In this document: positions 1 to 10,194 of the stretch, piece after piece | Position numbering within the stretch: the first letter of the stretch is position 1 | How the letters are laid out: each line of letters opens with the position of its first letter | From: Chaetoderma sp. LZ-2023a | Lineage: Eukaryota; Mollusca; Caudofoveata; Chaetodermatida; Chaetodermatidae | Reading direction: 5' to 3' | Length of the DNA: 64,000 bases | Assembly: GCA_034401795.1 (NCBI GenBank) | Contig: CM067367.1 | Coordinates: forward strand, 55,120,384 to 55,184,383 | The notes under the pieces: model-generated | The model's database searches: none | What the model was told of the DNA's origin: nothing | The model's input: only the letters and a program-made list of their open reading frames with translations | Made by a program: the position numbers and the translations under genes

Positions 1-95
1 ATGGAACCCTTTGTGACGTAATGCCTATGACGTCATCCTACACGCCGCTAGCAGATTATGACGTCATATCATCGCGTATACCCTGGAAAGGTGAA
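1..95 (+). repeat. MITE family A, 3' end of a truncated copy
   Basis: Matches the 3' third of the family A hairpin MITE (full copies at 4185-4548 and 13521-13911). It has two TGACGTCA palindromes around a CACGCCG core and ends CTGGAAAGGTGAATT. The 5' part lies outside the window. Confidence 0.75.
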
Positions 96-100
96 TTGTT

Positions 101-173
101 CTGCTGAATATTTCTAACATAATTACATTGAAAGAGCAATGTCTTCCAATACAATGTTAAAAATATCCAGCAG
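101..173. repeat. Short hairpin element (diverged family A core)
   Basis: Inverted arms CTGCTGAATATTT and AAATATCCAGCAG enclose an imperfect stem, resembling the TGTTGAATATTTTGAA core hairpin found throughout the window. It directly follows a family A 3' end. Confidence 0.55.
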
Positions 174-528
174 TACGTCTTCTATTTTGTTTTGGAAACG
201 TGTTAAGTTATTTCTGAGATGTACTGTATGGATGTTCTGGTGGTGGCGGTCTTTGAGTGTGATTAAGCAGACGACGTATGTAGGTCTAGCACAAAGTCGC
301 CGTTATTCAACTCACAGTAACCACTTGTTAGCGCTCCCGGAAATATCTTTTTCAAGAAATAAACTACAAATTGCAAATTTTGATATATACTCGCTCTAGC
401 GTTATTTTTTAGAAAGTTGATTCGATTTGACTCAAATTTCAGGAGCATAAAATGTTGTAAACTATGACTGACTGTCATCTCTGTCCACATTATCCATTAT
501 CGGCCCCTACTACCGCCACCCCACACAC

Positions 529-1141
529 ACCACCACCCCACGCACCGACACACGCCCCACACACCAGTCGTATCTGCGAGAGTTAGGCTATTGATTCCTG
601 ATCTGATCGTTCTTTTTGTAACAGTATTGGGTTGTCAAAAAACTGTGGACTTTGTGAGTAATTTGAATGAAATCATGAAAACCACCACCCCACGCACCGA
701 CACACGCCCCACACACCACCACACCAGTCGTATCTGCGAGAGTTAGGCTATTGATTCCTGATCTGATCGTTCTTTTTATAACAGTATTCGGTTGTCAAAA
801 ACTGTGGACTTTGTGAGTAATTTGAACGAAATTATGAAAACCACCACCCCACGCACCGACACACGCCCCACACACCAGTCGTATCTGCGAGAGTTAGGCT
901 ATTGATTCCTGATCTGATCGTTCTTTTTATAACAGTATTCGGTTGTCAAAAACTGTGGACTTTGTGAGTAATTTGAACGAAATTATGAAAACCACCACCC
1001 CACGCACCGACACACGCCCCACACACCAGTCGTATCTGCGAGAGTTAGGCTATTGATTCCTGATCTGATCGTTCTTTTTATAACAGTATTCGGTTGTCAA
1101 AAACTGTGGACTTTGTGAGTAATTTGAACGAAATTATGAAA
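529..1141 (+). repeat. Tandem repeat, four units of about 150-159 bp
   Basis: Four head-to-tail units start at about 529, 681, 840 and 991. Each begins ACCACCCCACGCACCGAC and ends in AATTTGAACGAAATTATGAAA. Units are nearly identical; the second carries an extra ACACCACC. Each unit contains an acceptor-like TTCTTTTTATAACAG and, about 30 nt later, a donor-like GTGAGTAA, so each could look like a micro-exon. No coding potential is evident. Confidence 0.85.
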
Positions 1142-1452
1142 ATCGATGCAGTAAAAAAATTATCAACTTTCTGTCAAACTTCTCAAAATATTGTGCATAG
1201 TCGATACGGAATCAGTTTTTCACAATCGTGTCTTTCCCTAATAACGCGGGTTTCTGGGTCGGTACTTGGCGAATACCAGGCCGTATTGGCCCAGTATTGA
1301 TCTAGTACCGGCCTGGTAACCTACGTTATACTGATCGTCATTGTCTCCAACCTCCATGTTAAACAGGATAACATTAATAACAAACGAACGAACGAGCTAC
1401 AATTGCCTGGACTTGATTTGATTAATCAACAAAATCTTATCAGTAGTTTCCA

Positions 1453-2285
1453 CGATACAGCCAACCAACCAACAACCAAACCACCTACCAGTCAACCAAC
1501 CAGCCAGTCAACCAACCAGCCAGCTATCCAACCAACCAAACAGCATGTCAACCAACCAACCAACCAGCCAGCCAGCCAACCAACCAACTAACCAGTCAAC
1601 TAACCAGCCAGTCAACCATCCAGCCAATAAAACTAGCCAACCAACCAGCCATCAAACCAGTCAGCCAACCAACCAACCAGCCAGCCAACCAGTCAACCGG
1701 CCAACCAACCAAGCATCCATCCAACCAACCAACCAGCCAGCCAACTAACGAGCCAGCCAGCCAACCAATCAACCAGCCAGCCATTCAGTTAGACAGCCAA
1801 CCAGTCAACTAGCCATCAAACCAGCCAGCCATCCAACCAACCAGTCAACTAACCAGCCAGTCAACCATCCAGCCAGTAAAACTAGCCAACCAACCAGCCA
1901 TCAAACCAGTCAGCCAACCAACCAGCCAACCGGGCAACCAACCAACCAACCAACCAACCAAGCATCCATCCAACCAACCAACCAACCAACTAACGAGCCA
2001 GCCAGCCAACCAATCAACCAGCCAGCCATTCAATTAGACAGCCAACTAGCCATCAAACCAGCCAGCCATCCAACCAACCAGTCAATCGGCCAGCCAACCA
2101 ACCAACCAAGCATCCATTCATTCAACCAACCAACCAACCAGCCAGCCAACTAACGAGCCAGCCAGCCAACCAACCTGCCAGTCAACCAACCAGCCATTCA
2201 ACTAGTCAGCCAACCAGCCAACTAGCCATCAAACCAGCCAACTAGCCATCAAACCAGCCAGCCAGCCAACCAACCAGACATTCAG
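1453..2285 (+). repeat. CCAACCAACCAG minisatellite
   Basis: About 830 bp of 4-bp-phased repeats (CCAA, CCAG, TCAA) with higher-order units such as GCCATCAAACCAGCCAGCC recurring at about 250-bp spacing. The reverse strand reads as Trp/Leu/Gly repeats (GWLAGWL), which is a translation artefact. It lies within the presumed first intron of the aquaporin gene. Confidence 0.9.
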
Positions 2286-2485
2286 CCACCAGAACAACCA
2301 GACGAGGACAGTCGCTCAAATCGCAAAACCAACAGGCCCGTGGCACCGCCAAGGTTAAGTAACATGCATTAACTATTAAGAGGCCCCATATCCGTCTTTC
2401 GCGATGCCATACGTTTTGGCTCATCCTAAGCGGGATGTCTGGCTGGAATATGGAGACTTGTATATGCTAACCATTGTATACTTAC

Positions 2486-3031
2486 AGCGAATAGATGGCA
2501 GGCAGTCACTGATAGACCGATCGCCAGAGCCATGGAACCGCCCCGATCTACGCGCTTGCTGTCTGTGGCAGCAAACACCGTCAGAACCAGGATAAACGTG
2601 ATGATGAACTCAATACCAAATCCCTGCCCACAGCCTATGGCTCCGCTAAGGGCGGTGATGCCCAATTCAGCGCGCCGTGACGACGGGACCACTCCGTACA
2701 AGATCGCCGCTCCAGCAATAGCGCCCACAGACTGGGCCATGATGTACCATATGGTACGAACTACGCTGATCCGTCGTGCCACCAGCATACCGACTGTGAC
2801 AGCGGGGTTTATGTGACCACCGCTCACGTGCCCGATACACCACACCACCGTGGCCACAACGAGACCAGCGGCTAGGGCGATCTGCGTGGTGTCCTTGATA
2901 ACGCCATAACCCGAGCCGCATACGACAAATACTAAGATGAGAGTTCCAACAAATTCAGCACCAACGGCACGCCAAAAATTAAAATTCTTTAGTTCATCCA
3001 TATTCTCCTGAATGTACTTTTTCAATGCCAT
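2486..3031 (-). CDS. Aquaporin (AQP1/AQP4-like), first coding exon
   Basis: Major intrinsic protein family water channel of the plasma membrane; only the first coding exon is here. It encodes 182 residues from ATG at 3031. Visible hallmarks are the TM1 signature AEFVGT (about residues 25-30), a glycine-rich TM2, and the first pore half-helix SGGHINPAVT with NPA at about residues 75-77. Three further hydrophobic segments follow (about 95-115, 138-158 and 168-182). The exon ends at ACHLFA, and the genomic sequence continues GTAAGT, a consensus donor at 2485. This is exactly upstream of where the second NPA half (usually MNPARSFGP) should begin. I searched the minus strand to the window edge and saw no second-NPA exon, so intron 1 runs for more than 2.4 kb and contains the CCAACCAACCAG minisatellite. 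The orthodox-aquaporin assignment is firm; the exact subtype is inference. About 80 residues are missing from the window. Confidence 0.93.
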
Positions 3032-4184
3032 TTATTAAACAACAACGATTGTTGTTTAACTTTACTTATAGACTATAAGTCCACCGTGTATTATCAACGA
3101 AATTAAAGACTGCTAAATAAGAGTGCTTGATTTTCATCTATTTAAACCGTGTGCATCTCCTGTTTTCAGAAACACGTCCACATGCCAGCAAGGAAAAATA
3201 ATATGCAGATGCTGTCAGAATTCAGTGGCCGGGCGAGAAGCTGGTCCAACAGGCGGCGACAGCATTCGGGCTGCAACTCTTCGCCTCAATATACTAATGC
3301 GGGTCATGCGACTAATATATCACTCCAACCCACCCCGCCCATAACCCTCCATCCATAGGCGACAATACTATCTTTGTGGTATTTTGTTAAGTGAATCTAG
3401 TAGCAAAATTTCTAACATAATATTTCCTGTAATAGAGCTTCAAAATTACTGATACCGTTTTCATCAATCGCTCTTTTGACAGAAATTATACATTAACTTG
3501 ACTGAAATCTGTTAATTATTTTGAAAGCAATTTGAAAGCAATTTGCTGTCTATGACAGGCATCCAGTCAAAATTTCAAGATGCAGAAGAAAATCGGTTTG
3601 CAATGAGAATTCGACACCGGAAAGGCTTTCCCCATGATTCCCAGTCCTGTGAAGGCAGGTCTTCACCTAAAACATTGTTAAATTTGTTCTCGAAGAAATC
3701 AGTTCAGGCCGTTTCAGCAACAAGCCAACAATCCAGGACCAACTGCGTTGAAATGTGGTGTATATACTTAACTTTAACTATAAAATTTAGATTTTATCGA
3801 TCATTAGAAAAATGCTTCACTGTGTATTGGCCGTAACATTTGATATCAACCCAATAAATGTATTTGGGGCACGCCCTAAGAGCCCCCCCCCCCACCCCCA
3901 CCCCAACACCACGCCCCTCTCCTGGTTCCACGGCCATAGATGGGAGCATGTTATCATGGATGCTTTTGGGGAGCTGCCGGCAAAGATGTCTATAGAGGAC
4001 ACTGTGTTGGTAATTAAAACTACAGGACGTGTATGTTGATTCAAGACAAGTGGTCGCTTAAATTTACTATGGTAAATAGCTTTTTGGTACGAAGTTCTAT
4101 AGCAGCATAGGCCTAGTAATATGTGGAAAATCCTAGGAAACAATTTGTCTTCCGACAACTTGTTTGTGGATGTTGTTTGACAGT
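3032..4184. other. Upstream flank of aquaporin exon, no gene recognised
   Basis: Presumed 5' region of the aquaporin gene. It starts with a short palindrome AACAACAATCGTTGTTG just upstream of the ATG (3034-3055). A C-rich run is near 3886-3905. Open frames here are short and show no family resemblance. No TATA box or splice acceptor could be assigned confidently. Confidence 0.4.
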
Positions 4185-4548
4185 AATGGAGGAATCCAGT
4201 TTTAGCTATGTCCCGCCCATCTCTAGCTAAGCTTCACCCACGCTTTGCCAGTGTTGAGATCGATCGATCCCTGCACTTCCTGAGTCTCAATTTCCAGAAA
4301 GCTATACAGGTTGCATATATTGAAACTAATTTGACTGGGTGAACAGCGCCCAGTCAAATTAGTTTCAAAATATTCAACAGCATGTTTATTAACTAGTAAA
4401 GACATGCAATAATCGTACAACCTGGCCGACTTTAAGACGGACTAAATCGAGTCATTCCTGACGTAATTGATTATGACGTCATCCTGCACGTCACGTATAG
4501 TTGATTACGACGTCATATTGAATGACTGAGAAGCTGGATTCCTCCATT
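4185..4548 (+). repeat. MITE family A, full-length copy with CAGT target duplication
   Basis: About 364 bp with perfect 15-bp terminal inverted repeats AATGGAGGAATCCAG, flanked on both sides by CAGT. The 5' part has GCTATGTCCCGCCCATC and an ATCGATCGATC box. A central near-perfect hairpin (about 4319-4380; arms TTGAAACTAATTTGACTGGG) follows, and the 3' part holds TGACGTCA palindromes. No transposase is encoded. Confidence 0.85.
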
Positions 4549-5002
4549 CAGTCGTCACGTGAACTGAATGCACTTTAGTACGTGAGAGTGACCCGAGAAC
4601 CTTATCTCATGATTGTATATATAACATTTCACAAGAAACGACATTCACTTTTTCACTGAAACGAATTGTTTGTCTCGTAGTGATATCAAAAGTTATCAAC
4701 TTTCCAGCATAGACTGTTACCATATCATTTAGTTTGACATTTATGCCCCAAGCCATGGCCGTATCTCGGTCAGGCACATTTTGCTTCCAAATTCCTTTGG
4801 AGATTGCTAAGAGAGTAACTAGAACTCTACATAACATCGTGAAAATAATTCGACTAAAAGTAGGTTTTATAATTGACAGCAACGGCATTGAGTCAAATTT
4901 TCCAAATAAATACAATTTTCCAAGTTTAGTATGGAATTAGTTAACCCATTAACACCGAACTACTGAATGTAAAATCTTATTTATAATTTAATAAGTATCT
5001 TT

Positions 5003-5077
5003 TGAATATGTTGAAACTAATTTGACTGCTTATGGCAGTAACAGCTTCCTGTCACATTAGTTTCAAAATATTCAACA
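5003..5077. repeat. Short hairpin of family A core type
   Basis: Arms TTGAAACTAATTTGACTG and its complement around a loop TTATGGCAGTAACAGCTTC. The terminal GAATAT/ATATTC pairing is partly decayed. No flanking family A body. Confidence 0.65.
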
Positions 5078-5171
5078 TCCCACCTGCAGAGTTACCATGG
5101 AATTGAGAACCTGCGTTCAAATAGTTACGTCTAACTGCTGCAATCCACCTGACACTAATTTCAATGGACAA

Positions 5172-5286
5172 TAACTCTGGACCTGTTAAATATTCTGAAA
5201 ACAATTTGACTGAAGGTTGTTAGTGGCTTAGCCACCAACAACTTTCAGTCAAATTATTTTCAAAATAAACAGCATATCCAGAGTTA
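5172..5286. repeat. Hairpin MITE family B (115 bp)
   Basis: Ends TAACTCTGGA and TCCAGAGTTA. The stem includes ACAATTTGACTGAA and its complement and closes on TTAGTGGCTTAGCCACCAA. The flank on the right, CCCCATGGAAAATGTAG, is shared with the second copy at 63591-63706. Confidence 0.75.
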
Positions 5287-5709
5287 AACCCCATGGAAAA
5301 TGTAGTCTAGAAATTCAATAGGCAGACAGTTAATTAACTTTTTCTAATGCATGGAGAAATTCCGGACGTGTTTGGAATGGCGACCTTCACCGGGTACAAT
5401 GCCTCTTTATCGAGATGGAGCGACTATAAAATATCAACACACAGTTTCCATCGGCGGCTGATAATTGATAGAACAAATTACATGACTTTGACATGATTTG
5501 ACTGGCTTTACTATACGCTTTCTAACAAGTTTTATACCAGTACACTTAATTACAGGGTCGGTAAATGTCAGGAAAATATCTGGTACACAAACTGAGTTTA
5601 TGAATATACTAGAACACATTGCTTTCACTGCTGCTGCTTTTGGCCGCTGCTGCTTTCTGGGTGGGTGGGGATGGTGGTGGTGTAGATGTAGGTATACGAG
5701 CTCGGGTAA

Positions 5710-7539
5710 GCTCAGTAGAAAGGCAACGTGATGGGCGACAGTTCTAATTGGCTGAGAGACTATTGACGTCATCGCATTTGCATATTAGGCCACACCCACA
5801 TGCCCATATATGGGCGGTTGCCTTATTTTTATCGATTTTTTAAAAGGGTCCCGCCCACTGACCATATATTGGGCATGTGGATGTATCCGAATATGCAAAT
5901 GCAATGCCGTCATCAAGCTGACAAGCTCTCAGGCAATCAGAACAGCCTCCCATCACGTTGCCACATTTTGGGGCTGTAGATCTTTTGATGTGTGCCGCTG
6001 ATTGACAGATGTAGTGGTCACATGACCCCTCACAACCTATCAGAACAGCCGCCTATAGTCACCAATGTTTACTCTGTAGAGATATTGGCAGGGTAATGAG
6101 CCATGAAACTGTTAAGGGTGGGTCCAAAATGAGGTCACGTGACCCCTCATGGCCCATCAGAATATCCGCCCATACAATCTCCACTGTTCGAGATGTAGAT
6201 CGATTGACACCTGGTAATGACACTTGTCACTTGTAATGAGCCATGAAATGCTTGGGGGTGTTCAAACCGAGGTCACCTGACCAGTCGCTGCCTATTAGAA
6301 CAGCTGCTTATACAGTTACGATTGTTTGAGATGTCAATTGAAGTCATGTGACATCTTCCAGCCAATCATAAAAGCCGCTTATACAATCGCTAATGTTTGC
6401 TCTGTAGAGCTTTTGGCAAGGTAAAGAGGCGTGAAATGCTTAGGGGTGGGCCGTGGGAAGTCATAGCACAACTGGTCATACGCATTAATACATGAAGAGA
6501 CAATGGGAGAGTATATCGCCTATAAAATAATAAGGTGCAAAAATTAAAATATAGTTGCAGTAAAAGTTTAAAAACACACGATAGAAGCCACATTAAAACT
6601 GGAAACTTAAAGATGAAATCAGGATTAAAACAGTGACGATAAATAAAAGACAGGTGTCTTAACGTTCTTGTGAAGTGGTCACATGACCTAGGTTTGAAGC
6701 ATTTCATAGCTTAGTACACCTGGCAAGCCTCATTGCCATGTGTTAATAGATCTACATTTCAAGCCGTGGTGACTGTTCTGATGGGCCGCGAGGGATCATA
6801 TCATCTAGTTTTGGACACACTCCTAATAGTTTCACAGCTCATTACCCTGTTACAGAACAAACATTGGTAACTGTGTAAGCAGCTTTTCTGATTGACCAGA
6901 TGTCACGTGACCTCCATTGACATCTTAAAAAATGGTGACTATAAGCAGCTGTTCAGATATGTCGGGAGGGGTCATGTGACTTCGGTCTGAACCCGCCACA
7001 TGCTAGCCATTTCATACCTCATTACCCCTGTTAATAGATCTCAAACAGTTGTGACTGTATAAGCCACTGCTCTGATGGGCTGCGAGGGGGCCACATGACC
7101 TCAGTTTTGTCCCACCCCATCCTAGCCATTTCATACCTCATGACACCTGTTAATAGATCTACATCTCGAGCAGTGGCGACTGTATAAGCAGCTGTTCTGA
7201 TCGGCCATGAGGGGTCGTGTGACTTTGTTTGGCCACTCCACCAGCAAGCATCGCTACACCTGTTAATCATTGGCACACATCAAAAGACCTACATCCAAAA
7301 AATGTGCCGATGAGCTGGGTGGCTGTTCTGATTGGCGGAGAGCTTGGTGACGTCATATTATTTGCATGTTAGGCCATGTCCACATATGGTTTAGATATTT
7401 CTATAATGGGTTCCTTTTAAAAATATATAAAATAAGCCTGCCTCTGACCATATATGGGCATGTGGGCGTAGCCTATGCAAATGAGATGTCATCAAGCTTT
7501 CAGCCAACCAGACCAGTATCCGTCACCTTTCTACTGAGC
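5710..7539. mobile_element. Compound fold-back (long inverted repeat) element
   Basis: About 1.83 kb with matching ends GCTCAGTAGAAAGG (5710-5723) and its complement (7526-7539). Each end is itself an imperfect palindrome (about 5730-5965 and 7315-7530), built from TGACGTCAT, ATTTGCATATTAGGCC, CCCATATATGGGC and their complements. Inside lie arms of degenerate 100-150 bp repeats. In the left arm (about 5965-6440) they run one way, with ATGAGCCATGAAA, GGTCACGTGACC and CAATCAGAACAGC. In the right arm (about 6670-7300) they run in reverse. The centre (about 6490-6660) is unique and AT-rich. No protein was recognised. The layout resembles fold-back transposons with repetitive inverted arms, but the superfamily is unknown. 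Confidence 0.75.
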
Positions 7540-8440
7540 GCTAGATGATGGGGATGGTGGATAACTTGGATGGACCCAGTTTTTAGTTATGAATCGCACC
7601 TACTAGTATAAGTATGTCTGTCAGTTCGTTTTAGATTTCTGATAAGGGTTAGCTAAGTAGCAACTTTAGTTCGATGCATAGGCGGTGAAAGAAAGGGGAC
7701 AAGGGGGTGGACACATCTTCCAATCACGGCCTTGAGGGGGATGCCTATACTCATATCCCCAACAATATTTAGTCTTCCAAAGAACGCTAAATTTATTCAG
7801 AGGAGACCAAGATCTATTTTCCTAATGAAATGCATGATATGCTATCTAAGAACACCTAGATTTCACAATTGTTATGGGGTAGGTCCCCTGGACACCCCCA
7901 CCCCCAACTCCCCATATTCAGGGTGGGGACACCACATCCTGGGCACAGCCCCTAATGTGCTCCCCCACCCTAAACAACATTTCATTCAAGCGCCATTGGT
8001 TCGATGCACCTGTGTGTCTCGGGTTTGCAACTGCAATATGGTTTATGTTGTTTTGTGTGCACTCTAAATAAAATCGTATTAATTTCAACAACGTTAACCC
8101 GATTGACCTTCTGAGAGTACATTGACCATCTCTCCAAAGCCCCAACTACAGCAAAACCTGTCTATCACAGACACTTTATGGATCATAAATTGATCACTAA
8201 TAATGTATGGTGTCCAATGCTGGAGGTTACTTAAAAGATGTGCCCTCAAGCCCACCTCTCATACAGAACTACAATCATTTGGTCCCAAAAGCTCATGTCC
8301 ATTATTCACAAGCTTAACCATAAGCAGGTTGACTCTTTAGGCTAGAGGGCTGAATCCTATATACCTACTGGATAAGAAATTCATCAATCATAGATGATAA
8401 TTAACTCGACCATCTCAGAAAAGGAACAATACATAATTTA
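7540..8440. other. No gene recognised
   Basis: Low-complexity C-runs near 7895 and 8491. Open frames are short and lack recognisable motifs. No hairpin family was identified in this stretch. Confidence 0.4.
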
Positions 8441-8445
8441 CACCT

Positions 8446-8558
8446 GAATATTTGAAACCAATATTATCTGAGGACGTTATTAATCTATCCCCCCCCCCCA
8501 CCCTCCACCTCTAGGCGGCAACAGCTTCCTGTCAAATTAGTTTCAAAATATTCAACAC
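8446..8558. repeat. Degraded family A hairpin
   Basis: GAATATTTGAAACCAAT on the left and TCAAATTAGTTTCAAAATATTCAAC on the right, with a poly-C/CCACC insertion in the loop and the usual GGCGGCAACAGCTTCCTG spacer. Confidence 0.6.
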
Positions 8559-8575
8559 CTTGCCAAATAATTATC

Positions 8576-8767
8576 TTGAAATTCTGGGAATTCAGAGTTC
8601 AAAGGTTTAATGACTGTAATCCTATTGCTATGCACAATATAAGTACTACATGCCTAATGTTTGCTGATGATTTATTAATTGTATCAAAATCGCATACTGG
8701 TCATGCAAAATGCATTGAATTTATTTATCAGACTATGGTAACAAGGGGTTTGAGGGAATACTGTTAA
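8576..8767 (+). pseudogene. LINE reverse transcriptase fragment (FADD motif)
   Basis: A 63-residue open stretch containing TTCLMFADDLLIVSKS, the catalytic motif of a non-LTR retrotransposon RT with the usual hydrophobic flanks. The following residues, KCIEFIYQTM, resemble the helix after the YADD strand. No other RT motif lies nearby, so this is an isolated relic. Clade not determined. Confidence 0.7.
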
Positions 8768-8884
8768 CGCGTATAACCCAGGTTATCATTTTCAAACAGG
8801 CGTGAGGGAGAAAAAATTGATATCAACAGGTACTAAGATCCCAATTTAGCCAATTCTAGATGACTGCAAACTGTGATTCTGTGA

Positions 8885-9267
8885 GCTTATGCCATGGCGA
8901 CCGTCCGGCCATCAACTTTTTCATTAAATGACTTGTTCTCAAGGGCCACTAGGCCGATTTTAATTATATTTGGCAGGAAGCATGCTTAGGTTAGAGATTC
9001 AAATTTGTTCAAACGAAGCCGATCGGCCAATTTGGCCAGAGACCGTCTTGGATTAGCTGAGTCAAGTTTGTTCGAGGGAACTTGATTTGCCAAATGGTTA
9101 GGTGGCCATCTTGGATGACCTATTTTTCATGAAAATGACACCTCCAGAACGGTCAAAATTTGGCAGATTTGATTAGGTACCAAGCGCCATTAAGGTTTGC
9201 TCAAAGGAAACTAACCAGTCAAAAAACATGGCCACCATGGACCAATTAAAGTGTAGCATGTTTGGCG

Positions 9268-9329
<62 letters not shown>

Positions 9330-9600
9330 TTTGGGTATTCTGATCTCAAATTTGCCATTTTCTAACCTGTCGGATAAATGTTTTGGTGGACATCTTGGAT
9401 CATTTTCCTGCCAAAGACTCCCGACTCTTCTCGAGAACCACTGGGGTGATTTCAATTAGATTTGGTAGAAAGCATCCTCAGGGCATAGAGATCCTAGTTT
9501 GTTCAAACGAAGCCGAAAGTGGATACGTTAAAAAACATGGCTGTCATAGATCAATCAAAGTTTAGCGTGTTTTGTGGCCATCTTCGATTTTCTAAAAAAA
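8885..9600 (-). repeat. Dispersed repeat family C, minus orientation, split by (TA)n
   Basis: Reverse complement of the family seen at 12680, 20636 and 42640. It has GCTTATGCCATGGCGACCGTC at its end and copies of CAAACGAAGCCGATCGGCCAA, CATCTTGGATGACC and CCAAACATGCTACACTT. A (TA)n microsatellite interrupts it. Noncoding. Confidence 0.7.
9272..9326. repeat. (TA)n microsatellite
   Basis: About 27 uninterrupted TA dinucleotides inside a family C repeat. Confidence 0.95.
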
Positions 9601-10190
9601 ATCATATAAAAGACTACTTGTTAACAACTTGGCCAATTTTAAGACTAAACCTTCATAGAAATTAGATTGGTAAATTATTCCTTGTCATCTCGTTTTGTTA
9701 ATTTGTGGCAGTGGCAAATAATTCAATGTCAGCGATACAGGCCCTTTGGGCCGCTTGTTTACAAACCCAGATTACATTGTGACGTTCATAGGGAACACAT
9801 ATGTATAACATTTACAAAATATATATAATATTATTCTTATTACAAATATTGCCATCCTCATTATTACCGTTATCAATGCCATTAAATCATCATCATCATT
9901 ATTATCATCGATTTCTTTATAATCATTTTCATCTTTGTATTAACGAAGGAGAGGGATACCATTTTCAATGAACTCTCCAAATGCTAATTTTTTCAGAATT
10001 ACATTAATTATGTTAGACATTAGCCGGATGTATAACAATTGACTCATATACAACTCACAAAACTAATCATAGCTGGACTGTTCTCTTAAAGTTCTCGTGT
10101 CCCATTAAATATAGACAATTATGCCAGTTGATTGCTGTTCAATTTAACCAACATGCAATCGACTAATCAAAAATCTTAATAGAAGTTCTA
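9600..10190. other. No gene recognised
   Basis: AT-rich sequence with a short ATC/ATT-rich patch (about 9880-9930). Nothing coding or structured was seen. Confidence 0.4.
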
Positions 10191-10194
10191 GTGT

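Noticed and set aside
529-1141. CRISPR-like array
   Set aside because: The unit is about 150 bp and repeated throughout, with no short repeat and unique spacers, and the genome is eukaryotic.
1596-2424. Minus-strand Trp/Leu/Gly-rich open frames (GWLAGWLVGWL)
   Set aside because: They are translations of the CCAACCAACCAG minisatellite; no start context, no domain and no splice support.
9173-9459. Ile-Tyr repeat proteins
   Set aside because: They are read-through of the (TA)n microsatellite.
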